This document shows positions 8,591 through 14,873 of a stretch of DNA of 35,767 nt, one piece after another. Source of the DNA: Candidatus Coproplasma excrementipullorum (GTDB lineage Bacteria; Bacillota; Clostridia; Christensenellales; Borkfalkiaceae); NCBI GenBank assembly GCA_018714165.1, contig DVNU01000018.1:1-35767 (forward strand), given 5' to 3'. Made by a program: the position numbers and the translations under genes. Each line of letters opens with the position of its first letter. The stretch's first letter is position 1. A model generated the notes under the pieces. It was not told where the DNA came from. It saw only the letters and a list, made by a program, of their open reading frames with translations, and ran no database searches.

Positions 8591-9307
8591 TTAATGGCTG
8601 TTGATTAAGTCCTTAATGACCTCCCCCGCCATTATGAGGCCGGCGACGGAGGGCACAAAGGAACAGCTTGCCGGCGACGGTCTGCCCGAAACGCGCTTTT
8701 CGGTTACGCTTATATCGGCCGCGGAGGGCAATTCTTTTGAATACACAACTTTGAGCGCCCTTACCCCAGCCCTCTTTAACTGCGAGCGCATTGTGCGGGC
8801 GAGGGGACAGACGGAAGTCTTGTATATATCCGTCACTTCAAAGGCGGTAGGGTCGAGTTTGTTGCCCGTACCCATGCAGGAGATTATCTTTACGCCCGCC
8901 TCCTGCGCGTGAAGGGCGAGCGAAACCTTTGCCGCCACCGTATCGACGGCGTCTACTATATAGTCGTACTGCGAAAAGTCAAAGAGGTGCGCGCTCTCCT
9001 CGGTGTAAAAGACATTGTGCACCTGCACGCGGGCCAAGGGGTTGATGTCGAGCACACGCTTTTTTGCAACCTCCGTCTTGGGCACGCCTATCGTCGAATA
9101 AAGGGCGAGAATCTGACGGTTGAGGTTGGTGATGTCCACCACGTCGTTATCTACAAGGTCGAAGGCGCCAACACCGCCGCGGGCGAGCGCTTCGAGGCAG
9201 TAGCCTCCCACCCCGCCCAGGCCGAAGAGCGCAACGCGGCACTTTGCAAGTTTTTGCACGGCATCTTCGCCAAGCAGTGCGGCCGTGCGCGAAAAAGCTT
9301 TATCCAT
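8591..9307 (-). CDS. tcdA: tRNA threonylcarbamoyladenosine dehydratase
   Basis: TcdA (CsdL) is an E1-like ATP-dependent enzyme that cyclises t6A37 of ANN-decoding tRNAs to ct6A. The 238-aa product has the ThiF/E1 nucleotide-binding motif GLGGVGG at residues 29-35. The adenylation-site segment DLVDNDVVDITNLNRQ and the IVDAVDTVAAK segment follow. The C-terminal part (SCSFVPSVAGLIMAGEVIKDL) is typical of TcdA rather than of ThiF or MoeB, which are longer and carry zinc cysteine pairs. The ATG at 9307 is six bases after a TATAAT box, so the message is predicted to be leaderless. uvrB lies downstream but has its own promoter. Confidence 0.9.
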   Translation of the reverse strand: MDKAFSRTAALLGEDAVQKLAKCRVALFGLGGVGGYCLEALARGGVGAFDLVDNDVVDITNLNRQILALYSTIGVPKTEVAKKRVLDINPLARVQVHNVFYTEESAHLFDFSQYDYIVDAVDTVAAKVSLALHAQEAGVKIISCMGTGNKLDPTAFEVTDIYKTSVCPLARTMRSQLKRAGVRALKVVYSKELPSAADISVTEKRVSGRPSPASCSFVPSVAGLIMAGEVIKDLINSH

Positions 9308-9313
9308 GCCTTA

Positions 9314-9342
9314 ATTATATCACCATTTTGCAATTAAATCAA
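9314..9342 (-). promoter_or_regulatory. tcdA promoter (leaderless type)
   Basis: On the minus strand TTGATT (9342-9337), 17 bases, then TATAAT (9319-9314). The +1 position falls on the A of the tcdA ATG at 9307. AAGG stands one base before the ATG, too close to work as a Shine-Dalgarno sequence. Confidence 0.65.
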
Positions 9343-9346
9343 ACTT

Positions 9347-9374
9347 AAAGCCGCCCGCTGTTGCGGGCGGCTTT
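9347..9374 (-). terminator. Terminator of the two-component operon
   Basis: AAAGCCGCCCGC (9347-9358) pairs with GCGGGCGGCTTT (9363-9374) around TGTT. On the minus strand it is followed by the U-rich AAGTTTGATTT and lies 6 bases past the histidine kinase stop. It directly abuts the tcdA promoter. Confidence 0.7.
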
Positions 9375-9380
9375 AAACAA

Positions 9381-10820
9381 TCAATTAATTTTTTCATCGG
9401 GGTTGGACGAAACTTCGGGAAAGTCGACATAGAACGTGGAGCCTTCGCCCTTTACAGAATTGACGCCGAAATCGAAGTTGTGGGCCTGCAATATTATCTT
9501 TACTATGTTGAGACCGAGGCCGGTGCCCTTTACGGGGCGGGCGTGGGCGTCCTTGGAGCGGTAATACCTGTCCCAGATGTGCTCCTTCTCCTCATCGGAG
9601 ATTCCCTTGCCCGTGTCGCGCACAGCAAAGCGTATGCGACTCTGTTCGGGCATATCCTTTAAGGAGACGTACACGCACTTATCCGCGCCCGTGTAGTTGA
9701 CGGCGTTGGAGACGAGGTTGTATATGACCTGATAGATCTTCTCCTCATCGGCCAGCGTGTAGAGGTTAGGGTCGATGTCGACATAGAATTTATAGCCAGA
9801 CGTCTCCTGGAGATAGTCGAACTTGTTCATTATGCCATATATAAACTCAGTAAGATTGAATACCTTTTTGTTGAGCTCGGACAATCCCGCACTGACCTTG
9901 GAGGCGTTGAGAATATCATTTACCAGCCCGGTGAGCCTGTCCGCCTCGTCTATAATAACCTGAAGGTGCTTTTCCCTCTTCTGCGGGTCGTCACCCGAAA
10001 TTTCCTTGACCATCGAGGCGTACGCCTTTATCATCGTAAGAGGCGTGCGTAAATCGTGCGAGACATTGGCCAGAAGCTCCTTCTGGAAATCGTCGCTCTT
10101 CTTTATCTCGTCCTTGGCATAATTGAGGCTTTCGGACAGCTGGGCAAGCTCCTCGAATTCCGCCGAGGCAAACTGTACGCTGTAATCGCCCTTGGCCATG
10201 CGGGTGGCTGTCTCTGAAATGGTTCGTATTGGGCGGGCTATGCGCTGCGCCAGGATGTAAGATATTATAAAAGCTATTATTATCGTCACGGCGGCTATAA
10301 TTATGATGTAAATCTGCATGCTGTTTACAGATTCCGTCATAATGTACATGGGATACCGCACCAGAAGATAGCACTGCTCACCGTTGAAGGTAACGCACGA
10401 CGCATAGTTGAGCATGGACGACGAACCGTATATGACCGCCCTGTTCTCCGTCCAGCCGTTTACCGTGGAGTTGAGCTCGCTGAATATCGAATCCCAGTCA
10501 TCGGAGGGCTCGGTGGTATAAATAAAGGCCTGGCCGTCGGTGCCGGTGAGGAACACGTCGACGCCCTCGGTGAAGGCGTAACGATTCATCTCGCCGCCAA
10601 CTTCACCCGTAAACTGAGAGTTCTTACCGTCTATTATCATAGTCAAACCGCGGCCTATGGTAGTTATTCTGTCGCGCGCCTGGGCAGAATATGCGTTGCC
10701 CAAAACGCCGAAGCATACCAGCGATACTACGGCTATTATCAGTACGGTGAATATAGCAAAGTACCGCCAGAGCAGTACCTGCATACTTTTTATTTTCAGC
10801 AGCGGAAGTTTATGCTTCAA
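9381..10820 (-). CDS. Sensor histidine kinase
   Basis: A membrane sensor kinase of 479 aa from the track start. TM1 is at about 13-38, an extracytoplasmic sensor domain at about 40-165 and TM2 at about 170-192. A HAMP linker (IARPIRTISETATRM) comes next. HisKA carries the phospho-acceptor in NVSHDLRTPL near residue 255. HATPase_c shows the N box (NAVNYTG) and G boxes (DTGKGISDEE, GTGLGLNIVK). The signal sensed is unknown. The first codon is uncertain: TTG at 10820 overlaps the regulator stop by 11 bases, and the ATG at 10784 (MQVLLWRY) would leave a 25-base gap. Neither has a good ribosome binding site. It is co-transcribed with the OmpR-type regulator upstream and ends at a hairpin terminator. 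Confidence 0.9.
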   Translation of the reverse strand: MKHKLPLLKIKSMQVLLWRYFAIFTVLIIAVVSLVCFGVLGNAYSAQARDRITTIGRGLTMIIDGKNSQFTGEVGGEMNRYAFTEGVDVFLTGTDGQAFIYTTEPSDDWDSIFSELNSTVNGWTENRAVIYGSSSMLNYASCVTFNGEQCYLLVRYPMYIMTESVNSMQIYIIIIAAVTIIIAFIISYILAQRIARPIRTISETATRMAKGDYSVQFASAEFEELAQLSESLNYAKDEIKKSDDFQKELLANVSHDLRTPLTMIKAYASMVKEISGDDPQKREKHLQVIIDEADRLTGLVNDILNASKVSAGLSELNKKVFNLTEFIYGIMNKFDYLQETSGYKFYVDIDPNLYTLADEEKIYQVIYNLVSNAVNYTGADKCVYVSLKDMPEQSRIRFAVRDTGKGISDEEKEHIWDRYYRSKDAHARPVKGTGLGLNIVKIILQAHNFDFGVNSVKGEGSTFYVDFPEVSSNPDEKIN

Positions 10821-11481
10821 ATTTATAACCCAGTCCCCTGAGCGTAACTATGAATTTGCGATACTGTTTGAGGTTGGCGCGCAACATCTTTATGTGTGTG
10901 TCCACCGTTCTGTCATCGCCGTAGAAATCAAAACCCCATACATCGTACAGCAGTTTTTCGCGCGTGAGGGCAATGCCTTTATTTTTTATAAAGTAAAAAA
11001 GAATTTCATATTCCTTGGGCGTGAGCTCGGCCTTTTCGCCGTCGACATAGACGTTCCTGCCCGCCATATCGACAGTGAGCCCCTCGAATTTATAGACGTC
11101 GGGATTGGTGTTTTCGCTTGCAGCCGAGCGGCGCTTTGTAACAGCGTTTATGCGCGCCATGACTTCCTTGGGCGAGAAGGGCTTTGTAACATAATCGTCA
11201 ACGCCTATTTCGAACCCGAAGAGCTTGTCGTACTCTTCACCGCGTGCGGAGAGCATTATCACGGGAATATCCTTGAATTTCTTGATCTCCTTGACGGCGG
11301 AAAAACCGTCGAGCTTGGGCATCATTACATCCATTAAAATTATGTCGTAATCGTTGTCGCGGCAGAGACGGACGGCTTCCATACCGTCGGCAGCCTCGAA
11401 CGCTTCATTTCCCTCGAATTCAACGTATTCCTTCAACACGTTGCGGATCATATCCTCGTCGTCGACTATAAGTACTTTCAT
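10810..11481 (-). CDS. OmpR/PhoB-family response regulator
   Basis: A DNA-binding response regulator of 223 aa. The receiver domain has the acidic pocket DDED (residues 7-10), the phospho-acceptor D51 in LMDVMMP, the switch serine in MLSARG and the invariant lysine in TKPF. The C-terminal winged helix has the usual LTPKEYEIL, REKLL...VWGFDFYGDDRTVDTHI and GLGYKFE landmarks. AAAGGAG lies ten bases before the ATG. It is the first gene of a two-gene operon with the histidine kinase. Targets cannot be told from the window. A possible -10 box, TATAAT (11534-11529), lies upstream without a strong -35 box. Confidence 0.94.
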   Translation of the reverse strand: MKVLIVDDEDMIRNVLKEYVEFEGNEAFEAADGMEAVRLCRDNDYDIILMDVMMPKLDGFSAVKEIKKFKDIPVIMLSARGEEYDKLFGFEIGVDDYVTKPFSPKEVMARINAVTKRRSAASENTNPDVYKFEGLTVDMAGRNVYVDGEKAELTPKEYEILFYFIKNKGIALTREKLLYDVWGFDFYGDDRTVDTHIKMLRANLKQYRKFIVTLRGLGYKFEA

Positions 11482-11618
11482 GACGCGTTTACTCCTTTGG
11501 AATTTTATTACAATTTTATTATAATTTAATTATAACCAATTTTGTGTAAAGGTAAATAGCCAACAATGAAATATTTGTGAAAGTTTATATTTTTTTATAA
11601 AAAAATTGCATTCCTCGC

Positions 11619-11647
11619 TTGACAAACGCGCTTTTCAGCGCTATAAT
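11619..11647 (+). promoter_or_regulatory. Consensus promoter of the radical-SAM/DUF4130 operon
   Basis: TTGACA (11619-11624), a 17-base spacer, then TATAAT (11642-11647): a perfect sigma-A promoter. The expected +1 is near 11654, giving a leader of about 135 bases before the ATG at 11789. Such a strong core promoter usually needs a repressor. Confidence 0.85.
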
Positions 11648-11655
11648 ACGTATAC

Positions 11656-11667
11656 AAACAAACGTTT
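11656..11667 (+). promoter_or_regulatory. Candidate LexA (SOS) operator
   Basis: AAACAAACGTTT at about +3 to +14. With its left neighbour it reads CAAAC-AAAC-GTTTG, fitting the Bacillus LexA consensus CGAAC-RNRY-GTTYC at 12 of 14 positions by eye. It differs at one of 12 bases from the element at the uvrBA start. The site can also be read as a wider palindrome centred on AACGTT, so another repressor is possible. Confidence 0.5.
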
Positions 11668-11719
11668 GCTTGCTGTTATATTCGGGTTTTTGACAGCTTG
11701 CAGGCGTTTACGGCCCGCA

Positions 11720-11756
11720 ATGCGGCGTTCGGGTTTTGCCGCATCGTTTCCTTTTT
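11720..11756 (+). promoter_or_regulatory. Leader hairpin followed by a pyrimidine tract
   Basis: ATGCGGC (11720-11726) pairs with GCCGCAT (11738-11744), followed by CGTTTCCTTTTTTCC. This could be a weak intrinsic terminator or attenuator in the 5' leader of the radical-SAM operon. TTCGGGTTTT occurs twice in the leader (about 11681 and 11728), the second copy inside the hairpin loop. Confidence 0.3.
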
Positions 11757-11788
11757 TCCTTGGGATTAAGGGCCTTAAGGATTAAGTT

Positions 11789-13048
11789 ATGTTAGACGCC
11801 GAAAGACTTGAAATTCTTACCGAAAGCGCGAAATATGACGTATCCTGCTCCTCGTCCGGTTCTAAACGGGTGAACAGGGACGGGGGTATCGGGAACGCTT
11901 CCGTCGGGGGAATATGCCACTCCTTTACCCCTGACGGAAGATGCATTTCTCTTTTGAAAATTTTAATGAGCAACGACTGCATTTACGACTGCGAATACTG
12001 CCCCAACAGGGCCAGCGCGGACGTGAGGCGGGCAACCGTCACTCCCGAAGAGATTTGCGAGCTGACGATAAATTTTTATAAGCGAAATTACATCGAGGGG
12101 CTATTCCTCTCCTCCGCCGTGTTCGGCAATCCCAACAGGACTATGGAACTGTTGACGCGCACGGTGACAATGCTGAGAAAGCAGTATAACTTCAACGGGT
12201 ACATTCACTTAAAGGGCATACCCCACGCCGACGAGGCGCTGTGTCTGCGCGCTGCCAGGCTGGTGGACAGAATGAGCTACAACATAGAACTGCCCAGCGA
12301 AAAATCGCTCAAATTGCTGGCGCCTCAAAAGACGCGCGACAGCCTGCTGGTGCCCATGAAAAAGCTGTACGCCGCCACCGTGTACGACCGCGAAAATAAA
12401 GTAAAGCGCGCGGCGAGGGTTATACCCGCGGGACAGACGACGCAGATGATAATAGGCGCATCACCCGAAAGCGACGGGCAGATTTTAAAGCTTACGCAGG
12501 CCCTGTACAGAAGCTTCGGACTGAAGAGGGTGTACTACTCCTCCTATATCCCAGTCGTAAAGAGCGCCCGCCTGCCCGACAAGGCGGCAGGGCTCCTGCG
12601 CGAACACAGGCTGTACCAGGCTGACTGGCTGTTGCGCTTTTACGGGTTTGACGTAGACGAGATATGCGGCGAGGGCGACAACCTTTCGCCGGACTTCGAT
12701 CCCAAATGCGCATGGGCGCTCAGAAATTTACACCTCTTCCCCGTCGAGATAAACAAGGCGCCGCTGGAAATGCTTTTGCGCGTACCGGGCATCGGGGCGC
12801 GCGGGGCGTACAGGATAACCGAGGCGAGAAAGTTTGCAAAGCTTGACTTTGATAATCTTAAAAAAATGCGCATAATACTCAAGAGGGCAAAGCATTTTAT
12901 AACTTGCAACGGAAAGTTTTACGGCGCAGAGGGCGAAAAGATGATTAAAGCTTCGCTTATGCTGTGCGACAGGACGGACGACAGCGAACAGCTGTCGCTC
13001 TTCTCCACCCCCGAGACGGGACTTTCCGCCCTGACGGGAGAATTATGA
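11789..13048 (+). CDS. Radical SAM protein, putative DNA modification/repair (TIGR03916-like)
   Basis: A 419-aa radical SAM protein of the subfamily annotated as putative DNA modification or repair radical SAM protein. The 4Fe-4S cysteines form CxxxCxxC at C64, C68 and C71 (CIYDCEYC). The C-terminal third holds a ComEA-like helix-hairpin-helix (LRVPGIGARGAYRI, about 329-342), a non-specific DNA-binding motif. Conserved blocks such as GGICHSFTPDGRCISLLKIL and HLKGIPHAD suit this subfamily. The substrate is unknown; DNA is inferred from the HhH domain and from the usual pairing with DUF4130 and uracil-DNA glycosylase-like proteins. AAGGA nine bases before the ATG is a weak ribosome binding site. 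The stop overlaps the next gene as ATGA. Confidence 0.88.
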   Translation: MLDAERLEILTESAKYDVSCSSSGSKRVNRDGGIGNASVGGICHSFTPDGRCISLLKILMSNDCIYDCEYCPNRASADVRRATVTPEEICELTINFYKRNYIEGLFLSSAVFGNPNRTMELLTRTVTMLRKQYNFNGYIHLKGIPHADEALCLRAARLVDRMSYNIELPSEKSLKLLAPQKTRDSLLVPMKKLYAATVYDRENKVKRAARVIPAGQTTQMIIGASPESDGQILKLTQALYRSFGLKRVYYSSYIPVVKSARLPDKAAGLLREHRLYQADWLLRFYGFDVDEICGEGDNLSPDFDPKCAWALRNLHLFPVEINKAPLEMLLRVPGIGARGAYRITEARKFAKLDFDNLKKMRIILKRAKHFITCNGKFYGAEGEKMIKASLMLCDRTDDSEQLSLFSTPETGLSALTGEL

Positions 13049-13776
13049 CATTTTATCTTACGGACGGCAGTGAGGACTGCTTTTATACAGCCGTATTCGA
13101 CTGCTACGCCGACAAGCAGGGTGTGATAACCAGCCGCAGAGACGTGCAACTGGCACTTGACAGCGAGGTTAAAGAGGTTGCCACAGACGACAACAAGGCA
13201 ACCAGAGTAAAAAAGAAAATTGCCGAGTACGACAGCGCGGCCCTGGGCGACATAACGCTTGCGCTACGCTCCTGCGACGGCAACAAGGAACAGGTTGCCC
13301 TTGAATATATAAGACAGATAATCAAGCGCCGACGCCCCGTGCGCACAATGACCAATCTGCCAGACGTTATGGAGATGGAGGACATATGCAGCCGCGTTAC
13401 CGGCGAACTGCACAAACTTAAGGGGTTTTTGCGGTTTATGGAGAACGATAAGGGCGTATTGTACGCCCCCTACTCCCCCGACAACGACATAACCGACCTT
13501 TTAGCCCCGCACTTTGCCGAGCGGTTGAAGAACCAGAAGTTTGTCATTCACGATATCAAACGTAAGATTGCCGCACTGTACGACGGAAACGAAATTATCA
13601 TCTGCTTTGCCGACGGCGCGGATGTGTACCTGTCCGAATATGAGCAGGAATTTGAGGAGCTGTGGAAGCTATACTACAAATCCGTAAACATCAAGGAGCG
13701 CCCGCACGAAAAACAGATGAAGGGCTATATGCCCGTGCGATACTGGAAATTTCTGCCCGAAAAAAGGGATAATTGA
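13045..13776 (+). CDS. DUF4130 / TIGR03915-family probable DNA metabolism protein
   Basis: A 243-aa partner of the radical SAM protein. The ATG at 13045 (MTFYLTDGSEDCFYTAVFD) overlaps the radical-SAM stop by four bases and has GGGAG in front, so the track start at 12964 is rejected. The N-terminal TDGSEDCFYTAVFDCY and the C-terminal RPHEKQMKGYMPVRYW are typical of this family. In other bacteria the family is often fused to a UdgX-like uracil-DNA glycosylase domain. That domain is missing here, and no glycosylase gene is in the window. No catalytic residues are established, so its action is unknown; a nucleic-acid role is inferred from genetic pairing. There are no membrane segments or signal peptide. 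Confidence 0.85.
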   Translation: MTFYLTDGSEDCFYTAVFDCYADKQGVITSRRDVQLALDSEVKEVATDDNKATRVKKKIAEYDSAALGDITLALRSCDGNKEQVALEYIRQIIKRRRPVRTMTNLPDVMEMEDICSRVTGELHKLKGFLRFMENDKGVLYAPYSPDNDITDLLAPHFAERLKNQKFVIHDIKRKIAALYDGNEIIICFADGADVYLSEYEQEFEELWKLYYKSVNIKERPHEKQMKGYMPVRYWKFLPEKRDN

Positions 13777-13785
13777 ATAAAAATA

Positions 13786-13821
13786 AAGGAACGGCTCTGC
13801 GCAAGCGCAGAGCCGTTCCTT
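13786..13821. terminator. Bidirectional terminator between DUF4130 and DUF975 genes
   Basis: A near-perfect 17-bp stem, AAGGAACGGCTCTGCGC/GCGCAGAGCCGTTCCTT, with AA between the arms. On the minus strand it is followed by TATTTTTATTC, a good U-run for the DUF975 transcript. On the plus strand only ATAATG follows, so termination of the radical-SAM operon may be weaker. Confidence 0.75.
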
Positions 13822-13853
13822 ATAATGTAAAACATTTGAAATTTTACGAAAAA

Positions 13854-14504
13854 TTAAGTATCTTCCGCTATATTTTCATTTTCAACCATATTGTCATAAT
13901 TTGCTTTAAGCGGGGCGCTGATATCTTCATAGAACGCCGCCGTTGCCGTCTGAATGTATGGAGAAATCCAGAGAGTTAATATGCCGAGCGTAAGAACACA
14001 CAAAAGAAGCCAACCGATGAAACTTATTTGGAGGCAGAATAGTCTCCACTTGTTGCCGCGCATTATGTCCATAGATTTCTTTCTGGCGTCATTTGCCGTC
14101 ATTGACGGATTATCTGCGAGAATATAATAAGTCATTGAATATGAATAACCTTTTATTATCCCCGGAATAATAAACAATAAAGACCATAGTGCAATAAGTA
14201 TTCCGTTTATAAGATTGGCAAGAAACGCGTCGAGAAAACGTTTGAAACCGACAAACAGATTATTTACAGTAACATTGTCCCCGCGAACTATATTGAGTGA
14301 AATAATCGAAAGGCCAAGCGAAAACGGCCCTGTGATAATTAACGTAACAATGCTGCCAAGCACAGCACCCAAACTCGGTATAACGCTTAAAGCGCCGACA
14401 CATCCAAAAATTACCAAATACACCAGATATGTAATAACCAGCGTCCCCCACTTCCCCCTGATACTGTTCCATGCTTGCCTTCTGAACTCTTTTGCTCTTT
14501 TCAT
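13854..14504 (-). CDS. DUF975 family membrane protein
   Basis: An integral membrane protein of 216 aa, with probably five or six hydrophobic segments (for example LVITYLVYLVIFG, LIALWSLLFIIPG, IGWLLLCVLTLGILTLW). The N-terminal MKRAKEFRRQAWNSIRGKWG is the typical opening of DUF975 proteins. The family has no proven function. The track start at 14564 lies inside the promoter; the ATG at 14504 has AAAGGAG six bases upstream. The gene is divergent from a small XRE regulator, and the shared control region carries an inverted repeat, so it is probably repressed by that regulator. A terminator follows at 13786-13821. Confidence 0.85.
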   Translation of the reverse strand: MKRAKEFRRQAWNSIRGKWGTLVITYLVYLVIFGCVGALSVIPSLGAVLGSIVTLIITGPFSLGLSIISLNIVRGDNVTVNNLFVGFKRFLDAFLANLINGILIALWSLLFIIPGIIKGYSYSMTYYILADNPSMTANDARKKSMDIMRGNKWRLFCLQISFIGWLLLCVLTLGILTLWISPYIQTATAAFYEDISAPLKANYDNMVENENIAEDT

Positions 14505-14534
14505 ATTCTGCTCCTTTACCTTTTTGTTAATTAA

Positions 14535-14564
14535 ATTGTAGTACGTTATTAGCGTATTTGTCAA
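14535..14564 (-). promoter_or_regulatory. Promoter of the DUF975 gene
   Basis: On the minus strand TTGACA (14564-14559), 18 bases, then TACAAT (14540-14535). The spacer contains the left arm of the inverted repeat at 14540-14577, and the right arm lies just upstream of the -35 box. Confidence 0.7.
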
Positions 14565-14577
14565 GTATTAACGTACT
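14540..14577. promoter_or_regulatory. Inverted-repeat operator between DUF975 and XRE genes
   Basis: AGTACGTTA (14540-14548) and its exact reverse complement TAACGTACT (14569-14577) are separated by 20 bases, about two helical turns centre to centre when arm lengths are included. A nearby weaker TACGTTA/TAGCGTA palindrome (14542-14556) may be a further site. The arms flank the -35 box of the DUF975 promoter and lie just upstream of the XRE -10 box. The likely binder is the XRE protein next to it. Confidence 0.6.
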
Positions 14578-14584
14578 ATTTGTC

Positions 14585-14590
14585 TATAAT
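14585..14590 (+). promoter_or_regulatory. -10 box of the XRE regulator
   Basis: TATAAT, with the expected start near 14597 and a leader of about 16 bases. No good -35 hexamer is found at the usual distance, as the right operator arm occupies that area. Being inside the longer track ORF, it also argues against the TTG start at 14580. Confidence 0.45.
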
Positions 14591-14612
14591 TTATAAAAAG
14601 GCAAAAGTAAGC

Positions 14613-14825
14613 ATGGACAAGATAACAAAATTTCAACAGAGATTCAACGAATGTATTAAATATTCGGACATAAAACAGACAGAGCTTGCCAAGGCAGCAC
14701 ACGTTTCTAAACAATGTATTTCTGATTATAAATCGGGAAAAAGCGTGCCGAGTATAGATACTTTATTTTTGATATGTAAATATCTTGAGGTTTCAGCAGA
14801 TTATCTTTTGGGACTTGAAGATTAA
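14613..14825 (+). CDS. Small XRE-family transcriptional regulator
   Basis: A 70-aa DNA-binding protein made almost only of a Cro/C1-type helix-turn-helix. QTELAKAAHVSKQCISDYKS is the HTH core, followed by the usual VPSIDTLFLICKYLEVSADYLLG. There is no sensor or dimer domain beyond this, so it may act as a simple autorepressor. The start is taken as the ATG at 14613, since the TTG at 14580 lies upstream of the predicted transcription start. The ribosome binding site is poor (AAAAAGG about 12 bases away). It is divergent from the DUF975 membrane protein gene and probably controls it. A 20-bp terminator stem follows at once. Confidence 0.88.
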   Translation: MDKITKFQQRFNECIKYSDIKQTELAKAAHVSKQCISDYKSGKSVPSIDTLFLICKYLEVSADYLLGLED

Positions 14826-14870
14826 AAACGAAGCGTGCGGCGCGATAATTCGCGCCGCACGCTTCGTTTT
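14825..14870. terminator. Bidirectional terminator between XRE gene and mrp
   Basis: A perfect 20-bp stem (14825-14844 with 14851-14870) around ATAATT, with GAAGCGTGCGGCGCG in its left arm. Its ends are AAAA and TTTT, so it works as a U-run hairpin on both strands. It serves the convergent XRE and mrp transcripts. Confidence 0.85.
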
Positions 14871-14873
14871 TAC

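Noticed and set aside
9991-10374. A second-frame ORF of 127 aa inside the histidine kinase
   Set aside because: It overlaps TM2, HAMP and HisKA in another frame and has no start signals.
11655-11672. Catabolite-type (LacI/CcpA) operator CAA-N-CAAACGTTTG-N-TTG
   Set aside because: The wide palindrome is real, but the matching element at uvrBA lacks this symmetry. The shared AAAC-N4-GTTT reading explains both sites. Kept only as an alternative.
14580-14612. TTG start at 14580 for the XRE protein
   Set aside because: The -10 box TATAAT (14585-14590) lies inside this extension, and the HTH protein aligns from the ATG at 14613.
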